Assembly (NCBI GenBank): GCA_022702705.1
Contig: CM040423.1
Span: 122,646,852-122,710,851 of the forward strand
Length of the DNA: 64,000 nucleotides
Source: Papilionanthe hookeriana x Papilionanthe teres
Lineage: Eukaryota > Streptophyta > Magnoliopsida > Asparagales > Orchidaceae
Direction: 5' to 3'
Part shown: positions 20,973 through 32,357 of the stretch, one piece after another
Numbering within the stretch: the first letter of the stretch is position 1
Layout of the letters: each line of letters begins with the position of its first letter
Notes under the pieces: model-generated
Seen by the model: the letters and a program-made list of their open reading frames with translations, nothing else
Database searches by the model: none
Told to the model about the DNA's origin: nothing
Translations under genes and position numbers: made by a program

Positions 20973-21453
20973 CAACTATCAAATTCAATTTATTTTTAGA
21001 GAGGGTAATAAACCAGCTAACTGGTTGGCCAGGGAAGCTATATCTTCTTGTTGCAGCAAAATATCCAGCTCACCCCCTCCTCCCCTCTCCTTTATGCTTG
21101 CTGGAGATCAGTTGGAGTGTCCTTACCTCAGAGACAATTACCCACATTATGGCAGGGTGAGATAAATTCAATGGTGGAGTTTTTCCTGTTTGGCGGCTGC
21201 TGTTTTCTCCTCTCAGAAGGTTTCAGAGTTGATTGGGTCCTGCTTCCAGTGTGGGTCATTTGGGTCGGGCAGTCCAACTTTTTGTGTTTTTTCTCCTTCT
21301 GTTCCTCTCTTCTAATAGTGTCTGTCACTGTTTTTCTTTCCTTTTGTGTGATAGCCGTTTGGGTTACTCTCGTAACTTCTCATTGTAGTAACAAGTAGGG
21401 AGCTTTTGTAGCTCCTTTTTCTTAAAAAAAAACGTATATATATATATATATAT
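20973..21453 (+). pseudogene. L1-type LINE 3' fragment (plus) with A-run and TA tail
   Basis: Frame from 20998 reads REGNKPANWLAREAI, the end of the LINE RNase H domain. The rest is 3' UTR, ending ctcctttttcttaaaaaaaa followed by a TA repeat (21435-21453). Only the last few hundred bases of the LINE are present. It is opposite in orientation to the LINE on its left. Confidence 0.75.
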
Positions 21454-24400
21454 TGTATTTATGTTTATGTTCATATGTATGTAGAGAGAGAATGAGAAAT
21501 AAATTGATTATATTAAATTCTATATAAACTTTTTTTTATCCTTTTATGAGCCAACGATATTATAATCAAGAAGTCAGGCCAAACTCAAAGTAAAGTAGAT
21601 TTAAATCAAAATTTTGTAACAGCCCTACTTTGGCTTAAATCAGGGAAACAATTTCCTTAAATACTAATTTAAGGTTATGTACATCAATGCTCACTCAACC
21701 ATGCATTTCATTAGATGCACACGATTTAACTTGCCCTTACTTTGCTATTGTTATTTGCAATTATTTAACTGTAGGTCATAGTGTCAAGAGATTTTATTGA
21801 CCACTCTTCTCTATCTCCTTGGGGTTTGAAGATATCCTGATTTTCTCACCTTTAATGATTGAGGAATGGAAATGTCTCACACCTTTTTCATGTTTTATCG
21901 ACATATTTTTCTAGCTGTTGCCATGAGGTCTAATGACCCACCTCTCTCCTTTTTCTTGTTCAGTCCTCACGACACAAGGGAGCAAATGTAGGAATAGAGG
22001 ATGAGCTTTTTGACCACTAAGAACCCCAAAATTGCTTGCCATAAGGCACTTTATTATGCTTTCAGCCAGTACAAAAGAAATTGTGCTATATTGTACATGA
22101 ACTTTCAAATAAAATTTATTTGTTGACGGGGGTTAACCAAATGCATGAATAAGGTTGTTTAGCAGTCAATGTTGCCAAGAATGAAAGTGATTAAATTCTT
22201 ATGCTATAATGGTAGGCAAAACTTTTAAAAGCGAGATATATTACTAATTTTTTTTTTAATTATAAACAACATTAAAAAAATAAAGTTTTTGCTAATGTTT
22301 TTATTATGATAATTAATGTTATGAAACTTTCTTTAATTACAGTTTACCATTTATTAATTGTAGAATAAAAAATTATATTTTAGATTAGATAAAATTTTTA
22401 ATTTTCAAATTTGATGTTAGGAATTATTTATTTGTTTATAATTTATTTATTGAAAAAGATTTTCTGCAATTTTAATATTATTTTAAATATTACGATTATT
22501 AAAATTTTATATTAATATTTAATTAAATTAAGTAGTTATTTTAGATTTTATGTTAAATTAATTCTTTTCATAGTTTCTAAAAATTAATTTATAAATTTAA
22601 ATAAATTATGTGCCAATTTAAGTTAACTTTGTGGCCATTTTAACATTATTTAAGTGTATTTTAATTGTACTTAGGATAAATTTATCTAAGATTTATATTA
22701 TCCAAAATTGAAACTAATAATACGTTCACCCCGAATTTATAAACATGTTTTTGTAATATATAATGTAAAATAGTGCAATCGGACACAATGTGTGCGATGC
22801 ACCTATAGTTATGTGGTATGATGGACAAGTGGTCCTTTAATCGTTTTGTTCCTAAATATATCGATGGTAAAAATAGCTCACCCCAATTAACAGGTCGTAG
22901 CAACTTTAATGAATTAAAGAACTGAATGATTCATTCGTTTGATTATGATACATTGGAATTCACCATCAATTTGGTATATTGATTTTCTATGGATGATACT
23001 TTTATCACAACAATGAAGAATTCATGAAAGTTGCCTTGAATTTTGTAAAAATAAATCAATTGTCTTATATGTCGAGATTGTGTCACTCCCTATGATTGAA
23101 CCTAACCAATTGATCTAAAATTTAATTTTACTTTAGGTGTATGTTTTTTTTCCCTGTAAAATAAATACATAATGGAGATTTATTATTTATTAAAATAAGG
23201 GTATTTTAGTCTTTTACTTGAAAACACTATTGCTATTAGCTTAAACAAATAACTACTGAAGAGCTTCTTTGTTCTAAAAACATTAACAAAGCAATTAATC
23301 CAAACACCTCTATCAACTTCTAAGAGCATGGCTGTAAAATGCTATTTGCTTAAAAGTTACATTTAAATAAACTTTTACATAATGAAAAGCTTAATCAAAC
23401 GAGGCTATTACGTACATTACAACTTTCTGAGGGGGCTAGTTCATTATGTTTGTAGAGCATAGCTCCACCTCACTAAATTGTACCAAATATTTAGATGCCA
23501 AGTGCTCCCTTATCAAAAGATGATGCAAATGCTTCTAAGAGTTAGTATGATAGGCATTCATTCAGAAAACTGCATGATGCTCTCCATTATTGAGGAGCAA
23601 GTAGATGGGTCATTTATTATCCAAATACAAATTTAGCTTAATAAAAGTCACTTATACACATTTCTCTAGTTGAGGTCATTCATGATCCTAAATAATTCAA
23701 GTAATATGACCTCAACTTTAAGAGCTTACCCATCATGATAGAGTTAGAGTCATAGCTTAAGGACACATTATTGGTTAACACTACTATTTTTATGAAAATT
23801 ATCAGGAGTAGGAAATTTATAAACCTCACTCTAACAAACTTCAGCCCAACCTCCCCCTTTAACCAAGGAAAAAAAAAACTAAGATACCTTTTATGATTGA
23901 ACTTACACCTTATTGAAAAGTCAATAAAAAAATAGATAATTCCATTTAAATCACATTCCTTCACCATTTTCTTGTCAAAGTAGTTGAGAGAAAAAAAAAA
24001 GATTGATTCTTCAGTTACCTTTCTACATTTACGTACAAATAGGACCTATTGTAGCCCTCTATGTACCTCTCATGCTCCATGAACCATATCTTCTTTGGAC
24101 ATGATGTTACTAACCATTAAGGCTATACCAGTATTAACACATCTTATGGTCTATTGTTGCATTTGATTGATATCAAATTGTTAGAGAAGACATTTGGATA
24201 ACAACTTATTAGAATGCGCATGTTGACATGTCATTTTAATTGAATTTTGTATAATAATAGAAATAAATGAATGCATATCAAAATTCTAGTGTTTCTTAGA
24301 TTAGCATTCAAAATAATATTGATGGTAAAATTATATGAATTATTCTAATTGAAAGTTACTAAATATGTGATTAAAGTGAAGATATGATTCGAGAATTCAA

Positions 24401-24714
24401 CACTAAAAGAAATTATTGTGACATACAAAGTATAAATGAAAATAAATTTATTTCTTTTAATTCTCGAGCAAATGGACAGTTTATTCAACAATTTATCTTT
24501 AATCTCTTGGCAATAATTTCATTAGGGCCGATATATTCCTTGCTTTTAAGAAAAGAAATAAAAGAAGAGAAACAGGCGGATTAATTTGATTGGGGAGAAA
24601 AAATATAGAATCAATAAATTATATCTATAGATATTATTTTTTTTATAGAGGCAAGTAAATATATAGGCACATTAACACTGTAGTTTCACTGGAAATGGAA
24701 AAGAAATCTGAATC
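21454..24714. other. Non-coding, nothing recognised
   Basis: AT-rich sequence without recognisable coding content, RNA genes or repeat borders. 22230-22680 is particularly AT-rich. Short open frames here match no family I know. Confidence 0.6.
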
Positions 24715-25084
24715 TGTTGAATCCCAAGCTGCTGTTGTGTAGACATGCCTTAAGGGTTAGAGCATAAACAGTGGATGAGAGGAGAAAAAGGCAGTGTCTG
24801 AGAAAATGAATGTGTAACACTTTATTCATAAAATAGCCCCTATTTATAATCATAGGAGGCTTAAATTTACAATTACATTATTCCCTTACTCTCTTTCTCA
24901 GCTATGGTGTATCAGTCTTCTTCCTAGTTACAAAGCTGTTAATTTAACAACTTTTCCAATACAAACAACCAAATAGGTGTGACTATCATGAATAGTCGTG
25001 AATATTGAATCTTAAACTTGATAGTTAATATAACTGACTTATGTCTCCAGGTGACAGTCGCCCAAGCAACGCTGATTGCCAACA
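24715..25084 (-). promoter_or_regulatory. Possible solo LTR or promoter with TATA box (minus)
   Basis: On the minus strand a TATA-like tataaataggggc (24836-24848) is followed by aataaagtgttacac and a C/T-rich leader, as in short copia-type LTRs. Possible borders are TGTTG at 25084 (minus) and CAACA at 24715, but the adjacent five bases (gaatc, gtccg) do not match, so borders and identity are uncertain. Confidence 0.3.
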
Positions 25085-27107
25085 GTCCGATTCTTCTGAC
25101 CGCCTGTATTGATGGATCTACCGGTCGATTGAGAGGATGTGTTGAGTTAGCCGAACATTTCATATAATTCTTATTGATGGTATGAATGCTAGTCTGAGCT
25201 GCTTGATCCCTCTAAGATTCGTGCTGACATTTTTACTATATACAAAATCCAAAAAACATGAAAATGGGCTCCTTGTCAAACTAATTTCCCTATGATTTAT
25301 GATCATAGAATAAAAGGCCCCATTAACATTTTTTGTAAATAGACTTCTATTTGTGTGTGTGTGTAATTTACTTATTTTATTTTTTCTGTTTGCATAGGTG
25401 TTGTAGAATAACTTTTCGTATCTTATTTCGTTCATCAATTCCCAATTATTCAGTCCAGCAATTTAAGGGCTCACAAGGCTTAATTTATTACCTAAATCGT
25501 CAATATTCATAGAAAGAAGTCATAAAAAAGACCCTTGACAGTTCTTAGAAGGGTTTCGCAACGATGAGATTAACTAATTGTAATGCATTTGATGAGCCAT
25601 CATTAAGTTGCAACAAATTGTCCGAAGTTTTTAAAGTGTAGTTATTAGGTTTAAAATCAATAACTTATGCCAAAAATTTATGAAGAACATATTATTACTT
25701 TTTTAAAGTTCTAAAATTGAGAAATAATTTTTAATTGGCCCTAGCCAACTCGTGTCCTGCTCACCTTGATAAGTGGCTCGTGAGAAGCTCTTTGAGCTAA
25801 CAACAAACCATGTTCAAACTAACTCTAACTCGATTTATTAGCTCTTGGGTTGACTCATTTAAAAGATAATTAATATAAATATACTCGAAGTATATTAACA
25901 ATTAAGATTTTATCTTTAAATTATTAAAAATATTTTAAAAAATAGTATTTTATATTTTTTATCAAGTAATTTTTAATTATTTAACTCATAATTTATTGTT
26001 TTATTTATTATTTTATCATAACACTAAATGGAATTAAATTTATTTTTTTCTTTTGTATTAAATAAGTCCAATCAAACTTATTGAATTAAGCTCGGATTAA
26101 GATTTGATTAATTAAATAAATTGAGGCTCAAATCGAAATGACTTAAAACTCCAATACTCATTTTTGTTAATTGGCACGAGACTCTAAATTATTTATTTAT
26201 TTTAAGGCAATTTTACCATTGCGTCATTTTTCGGAGCTCGGCGAAATATTTTATTGTTGAAGTCTGAAATTATAAGACGATTTTAGGCCATATAGATTAC
26301 AATAGGTTTATATTATATGTTGAATATCTGGAGGCCTCGAGATTTCTTTCGAACTTCACATTGGGCAACATAGCTTTACTTGTTTAGTCTTTCGATTTAG
26401 GGCTGTTATAATTCTTCCTTATTTTGTTATTATGAATGGACACCAATCATGTTATTTTTTGTCAACTGGAATTGGAAAATCTTATGATGGTAGGTTTTGT
26501 AGAAATTATTCTTAAAGTTTTTAGACAGGCCCAAATTTGTTCCTTCACCTTATTTATTTATTTATTTATGGTGGAAATTGAAGATGAATCATGAAGAAGA
26601 AAAGAAATAAAGAGCAAATACAATCCAAGAAACATAAGGATTCAGAAATTCTTTCATCTCTAGTTTATAAAAAATCTTATCAAGCACGAATTTCGACGTT
26701 TTTTTTATAAAAATCCTTCAACATTTAAATTCAAGATTTTTTGGGCTATGATCTAAGCAAGTTTATAGTCACAGACTCACAGTCTGTCTTGACAAGATGA
26801 ACCCAATGATATCAAAATGATCTGATCTGATTCCAATCAAGTCCAAATCAAGTAATTGAAGCACATTTGGAGATTTTGAAGTGTCGTTTAAATAATCAAA
26901 TGAATTCTAAATTTGACATATTTATAATCAAATCGAGCGTCTCTACGAGAGGAATCCAACATTTCTAAGCTTGATTAATTCCAATATCACTAAATAATTT
27001 AAATCATTAAAAATCCACAATATGCAATCAATGGGGGTCAACAGTGCCATCCGATCAAGTGATTAGGGAAGTTTGCCAAAAAAATCAAATTGCCCCTCCC
27101 CAAAAGG
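25085..27107. other. Non-coding, nothing recognised
   Basis: AT-rich. 25740-26160 has loosely repeated phrases of the gctc / aactcg kind that recall degenerate plant interspersed repeats, but no borders can be drawn. Confidence 0.5.
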
Positions 27108-27122
27108 CTATAAATAGACTCA
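27108..27122 (+). promoter_or_regulatory. TATA-like box
   Basis: ggctataaatagact is a good plant TATA-box match followed by ctcactctcttcact. It stands about 190 bases before the tandem repeat and may be a promoter, but no open frame follows. Confidence 0.35.
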
Positions 27123-27301
27123 CTCTCTTCACTTGGGAGGGTAAGAAGAGAATTCCATAGCCCATTATAGAAAAATGTCTCGATGATAACCACGAGCCTC
27201 CTTAGCCTCCAACTACTGTCGAACACCACTTCTCGACCGTCTTAGACCACTGCTGACTGTCACGGCACATCGCCAGCGACTACCAATTGTCACACGCTTG
27301 C

Positions 27302-27790
27302 TTGCAAACATTATAGTTCGAAAATGGCTATTGTGTCCAACACATGTATTGAAGACCCAACAATAACCACCGACCAGCGTCAACTACTACCAATGGATCA
27401 CCGCCGACAATCAACACTTGTTGAAGCCAACCATTAGCCATCGACAAAACCTTTTTGCAAATCTCGTATTTCGAATATGACTCCTATGCTTAACACCTAT
27501 ATTGATGACCTGGTCATAACCACTGACCTTAGTAGTCGTCGATCACCGTCGGTCATCATCACTTGCCGCCATCGACCATCAACCACTGGTGACCCCTATT
27601 TACAAACATCGTAGTTTGAATATGGTCATTGTGCCTAACGCTTATATTGAAGACTCAATAAGTAACTATTAGCCTCTATATTCCCCGACCACCATTAACC
27701 ACCACTTGTCGACAATCTTCGATCAATGTCGGCCATCAACACCTGCCGCTGCCGAATACCTGCCACTACCATCCACTACTTGCAACTAGT
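27302..27790 (+). repeat. Degenerate tandem repeat, about 3 units of about 150 bp
   Basis: Units start at 27302, 27455 and 27599 with ttgcaaacattatagttcg, ttgcaaatctcgtatttcg and ttacaaacatcgtagtttg. Each continues with a tggcta/tgtgtccaacac-like phrase, tattgaagac and ataaccaccgacc, then a C-rich stretch of caccgtcg and ccatcaac words. Spacing is 153 then 144 bases. Confidence 0.75.
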
Positions 27791-28455
27791 AAGAAACGAC
27801 ACTATAAAAATAATATGATATCATGAATGTTAAAAATATTACCTTAGAATAGGTCTAATAAATCGGTTGATAACAGTCTTCGAGGTTTATGGATCTACAG
27901 AACCATATTGTTTTCTTATCTTATGGAAATAAGATAAGATTTATCTTATTATGGGGTCTGGTATTCCAATGAGGGGACCCTTTAATGGTTAATTACACTT
28001 CAAGAACTACTCCCAAGATTTCTCTTGATTATTAATATGCATTATATCTTTCTATATTTTCAATAAACGAGATATATAATGTCAGCCGTTAAAAGTTGAA
28101 AGGTTTCGTTGTGGTATTTAATTTAATATAATATATATGGTTTTAGAGAACATTATTTTAATTTGAAAATATGAAATCAAACCGATCTCATATATGCAAT
28201 ACTTTAAGTAAACGAGCAGTACACCACAAGTCATGCATCTACCTTGAAGAAATGACACATCATTTATTGGCGATGCTCGATTAAATAAACTAAAGAATCT
28301 ATGACATCTGTTTTGGTCTGCGAACCATTTATGTTGACCGACAAGTTCCCTTATCTAATATAAGAGGTTAGATAAGTTTATATTACTTGGGTTATTAAAG
28401 TTTCATATAAGAGAAAACATATATAGTTAATTACATTGTAAATAACTGAAGTCAC
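27791..28455. other. Non-coding; contains paired hairpins at 27915-27949
   Basis: No gene. cttatcttat (27915-27924) pairs perfectly with ataagataag (27929-27938) over a 4-base loop; the second arm also pairs with ttatcttat (27941-27949). Confidence 0.55.
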
Positions 28456-30041
28456 TGATGCGGTGGACTTTATATTATGCAAGAACTTATGAACTCAAAT
28501 TTATATATATTTATAATGATTTTTGTAAAGTCCAAACTTCAACACAAGTATACGTATCGTATCAAGTAATACAGGGCTCTAATAGAGTCCTGGTTATCGA
28601 TCCCACAGGAAAGGTACATTCCTTATAATAGACAATGTAATACTGAAAATCCAATATCAAATCAGAATTAAAGTTTAAGTTTACTTCTACTAACAAGATG
28701 CAGAAAACAATAACAGTTAAGCAAACCACAATTACTTCTAATATCCTTAAAATAGAATTAACTAACGGACACAATAAGCTTTGTATTTAAAAGGTTTTGA
28801 TATATATGAATAGTGTCCTTCCTCTTGCAATGAGAATATGATGTGTGAATGATATGGAATGATTGATTATTGTATTGTGCCATATAGGAGCATAAATATT
28901 TCTTTACCCTCAAAAGAGTACCCCCTCTTCCAAGCATAAAAAGAACATTGGCATATCATAAGTTTAGTCACTAAATTTAAGGACTTGGAGGATACCGACT
29001 GTCACTACGGATCTCCCACTCAACCTTCACCTGAAGGCTAACCTTCGAGTTCAGTTACCAATCTTAGGACCAAATTGGGGATCTCAGCCTGTCACCCTGA
29101 AACCTCCAAATAAAAGCCCATCAAAACACATTTCCCTATTTATTTGCACTCAATTCCCATGAACTACCCAATTCATCCATAGACATTGAACAGATTCTTC
29201 ATTATTATTGTAGGGCACTCAATCTTTTCGGAGTAAATGTACATCAACAGATTTTAACAAGTCAATTGGCCAGATCAAAAAGTAAATTAAGTTTGAAATG
29301 AAAAACAATCACGATTTCTTAAATACTTTAAAAGCACTTCAGATCCACATCATCAAATCATCACATCTCTATTCAAGAAGAAAGAGAAAGGAGACTACTC
29401 AGAATTCATGGAGAAGACAATAAAATATGAAATTTATATATAAAAGAAAAGACATAGAAACCACAATAGAAAATAGACCTTAACTCTTTCTCTTCCCCAA
29501 GAAAATCCTTTGAGGTTCCTTTGAATCCTTTTCTCTCTTCTTTGCAACACTCAATTCCCTCTTTAGAATGGAAAGGAAGAATTAATCTCTCACTTTACTC
29601 ATTCTCCTTCACTCCTTAGAGAAGAATCCCTCTCAAATCTTCACTTCTACACTGTTCAATTCCAAGCCCTAACTCTAAACACACTCAAGCCTCCTAAACT
29701 ATACACTATTTTCGTCCAAAAATAGTTACGTATATGTTAGAAATGAAATCGTATGAGTTTCCTTAAGCATCCCTTCAAAAAAACGTCAAAACTCTTTAAA
29801 TTTCAATTGCACCGACAGTGGGTTCCGGCGGTGCTCTATTGCCAATTAATTTTGGGGCTCTCGAGAAAATGGCACCGGCAGCGCCCATTCTGGCAACGAC
29901 GTGCTAGAAGCTGCTTTCTCCCATTTTGCTCCCTTTCGATCCAAATTCGTTACTTTTTTGCTTCTTTTAGCTCCAATCACCTAAAATCATCATACCTGCA
30001 ACAAATCATGAAAAATACCTTTCTTTAAAATGCAATATCAC
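28456..30041 (-). repeat. 3' LTR of copy E
   Basis: The left edge tgatgcggtggac matches the left edge of the LTR at 44344. It follows that LTR throughout, more diverged than 32358-34006 is. The U3 terminus (about 50 bases, present at 33957-34006) is missing, so at about 30041 it passes straight into the polypurine-like tail. A GC-rich island lies at about 29810-29905. Confidence 0.8.
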
Positions 30042-30513
30042 AAAAAAAAATCTCCTAAACTTAACTATTACTTGTCCTCAAGTAATCCTTTTACTACATA
30101 AATATATAACTCAAGGCAATGTACTTTTCACCTGTGGGACACTAAAATTTTTCATTCAAAAGAATATATTGGTAAGACTTTTAGAAAGAAATTCAGTAAC
30201 TCAGGTCAATACTATAGGTATAAGAATAATTAGCAATCAAGTCTCAGGGTTCTAGTCTTCTAATTATTTCAAGATAAACCATAATTTGTCACATTAAAAG
30301 TGCCTTGAATGATTATATGAAAAAGGTGTTCATGCATACTTCATCGGAATGCAGTCCAATACTTTAAATATAAATTTAGAAATGATCAAGTTCTCCCTTT
30401 AGGGTGACTCAAGTCAAGCCAATTTTTTATTAGGTTTCTCCTCAAACTTCTCCTCATAAATATTTTTTTTCTCTTTTTCTTTTCTTTTTCTTCTTCCTTT
30501 TTTTTCTTTTCTT

Positions 30514-30530
30514 TTTGAGATTGTTTTTAA
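30514..30530 (+). repeat. Target site duplication, left copy
   Basis: tttgagattgtttttaa, identical to 30825-30841, bracketing the RTE LINE. Confidence 0.9.
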
Positions 30531-30824
30531 GGGTTGGAGTTGCACCAGTGACAGATAAAATTAGAGAGAGTCGCCTTAGATGGTTTGGTCACATTAAACG
30601 TCGACCACCTGAAGATCCGATTAGGAGAGTAGATGTTTTAAACACAACTTATGTTAAGAAAGGCAGAGGCAGACCTAAGAAAACTTGGGCTTATTGCATA
30701 AAAAATGACCTTAATTTATTAGAATTAAATGATAATTTGAGACAAAATAGGACGCAATGGAGAAAAAGGATTCATGTAGCCGACCCCACTTAGTGGGATT
30801 AAGGCTTTGTTGTTGTTGTTGTTG
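30531..30824 (+). mobile_element. 5'-truncated RTE-type LINE with target site duplication
   Basis: The + strand encodes the C-terminus of a plant RTE-type ORF: GVAPVTDKIRESRLRWFGHI, KKGRGRPKKTW, RIHVADPT and stop (about 30531-30793). Then come cttagtgggattaaggcttt and a TTG trinucleotide tail, the usual 3' end of plant RTE LINEs. A perfect 17-bp duplication flanks it. The homologous site in copy B (around 34450-34470) lacks the insert. RT and endonuclease are absent. The perfect flanks suggest it is younger than its host element. Confidence 0.85.
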
Positions 30825-30841
30825 TTTGAGATTGTTTTTAA
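30825..30841 (+). repeat. Target site duplication, right copy
   Basis: tttgagattgtttttaa, identical to 30514-30530. Confidence 0.9.
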
Positions 30842-31900
30842 ATCCTACTTTTCTTTTCTTTTTCTCTTTTTTTATATGAGGATTACTATATCTGGATAGC
30901 CTTTAATGATTTTGAACTTCACTCTCCGCTTTCTAAAGTTCAGACTTGAAACACCTCCTTACTTTATAATTAGGTATGAGCTTTATTATTCATCATAAAG
31001 TCACAATCTATTCTTAACATATAATACTTTAAGTCTCTTAACATTTCATAAATACAGTTTTCTTTACTTTAAATATTTAAGTATAATCAAATCATTTCAT
31101 ACCAAATATCTTACCCCTATAAAATTAACCTTTATTACTAAAAACTTTCATCCAATCCTTCCATAATATTCAACTGAAATAAAAAGTTTTAGTTATCTAA
31201 AGTGAGGTTCAACTTCCAGAAGTTATGCTAATAATTTTTGAAAATATAATAATTGAGAACAAATAAGAGTTAATATTTTTTATATCCTCCCCAAAACTTA
31301 AAATTTTCAATAAATTTGAAACAGTAGAGAGTAAGATAAACTAACATTTTTGTGCTGGGATCTTGAAATCTGCAAAAGCTATCTGGTATTAGTCAAAATT
31401 TACAGAAGCAGGTATGAAACAGTTAGTAACAATGATATAAAATTTTTAATCATTTGCAGGGTAAAGAGATATCAACTTTAAACATCTAAACATCCCACAA
31501 AACACCACAACTTCTAAATAAACTATCACAGCACTACACATTTCATTTAACAATTTCAACTTTTCATTACAACATAACAGTACATCAACAGGTTCATACA
31601 TCGCATGGAAGGTAAATAACTACTACATCACAAAAAACACAGCACATCACTTCTATATATAAAATCCACATTAGAACATAATCACTAACATGTTCATCAA
31701 AGTAAATCTACAACCCTTAGATTTTTAGTTTTTTAAGTGCACTACGATAAGCAAACACTAAAATCTAAGCACACACAACGAAATTAACATAGTAAATACA
31801 AATGCAAAATACAAAGCAAAGCAAAGAAAATATTAAACACACCAAACAAAACTAAGCAAAGTAAAGAAAACACACATCAAACATAAGTAGAATCCAGTAG
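30842..31900 (-). other. 3' UTR of copy E with ORF3b deletion junction
   Basis: Follows 34500-35270 of copy B closely up to about 31635, then jumps to sequence like 37040-37290. About 1.75 kb including ORF3b is missing relative to B. No coding content. Confidence 0.7.
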
Positions 31901-32357
31901 TCACTCCTCATCAGTCTCAGAACTATCTTCCTCTCTGATACCTCCAATAGATTGTTGATACATGAACAAATTGTAGAAGGGACGAAATGGGTATTGATCA
32001 GATGAATCCTCAGCAATCACAACATTCTTCTTCATCAGATTAATCAAGCCCATTTAAATCCGACCAGTGTGATCAAATTGTTCCTTCATCCTCCAGTCTA
32101 TGTGATCAAATAAGACAAAAATATTATTAATGACATTGAAAACATTCTGTACCTCTTTTTCCAAGTGCTTGATTTTCTTCAGTATCGCTATGAAATTTTT
32201 AGGAAAGTAAAGGCTGAATGGGTTGTGAAGTCTGAGTTGGTTGATCAGCAAGCAGATCCATATCACCTTCATCTCCTACTGTTTCGTAGTCATAAAGATT
32301 AGTTGGATCAATAGGCCTCTAAGGAAGAAGAACCTTTTCCCAACTCTCATACGAAAC
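31901..32357 (-). pseudogene. ORF3a C-terminal fragment, copy E
   Basis: Minus strand: the part around YESWEKVLLP, RPIDPTNLYDYE, then IKHLEKEVQNVFNVINNIF and DWRMKEQFDHTGRI (coiled-coil-like), ending in an acidic REEDSSETDEE and a stop at 31901-31903. It parallels 37295-37760 of copy B. The N-terminal core is absent because the frame runs directly into the LTR of copy B at about 32357, with a few shared bases (actt) at the junction. Confidence 0.75.

Larger units (their letters stand above)
28456..32357 (-). mobile_element. Athila-family copy E, truncated (minus)
   Basis: From left: 3' LTR (28456-30041), remnant polypurine tract, 3' UTR carrying an RTE LINE (30531-30824), then the C-terminal part of ORF3a (31901-32357). 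ORF3b is missing: the 3' UTR that in copy B ends near 35270 joins directly, near 31640, to the sequence that in B begins near 37040, after ORF3b. On the right it stops at the LTR of copy B. Confidence 0.75.

Noticed and set aside
22682..22903. Short minus-strand open frame in the intergenic region
   Set aside because: 73 codons in AT-rich DNA with no recognisable content or neighbours.
24715..25084. Confident copia solo LTR
   Set aside because: TATA and poly(A) signals are suggestive, but the flanking five bases do not match and no copia coding sequence is near.
25740..26160. Possible MITE or SINE with repeated gctc/aactcg words
   Set aside because: No terminal repeats, target duplication or tail can be drawn.
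27302..27790. CRISPR-like array
   Set aside because: Units are long, degenerate and contiguous with no uniform spacers, in plant DNA.
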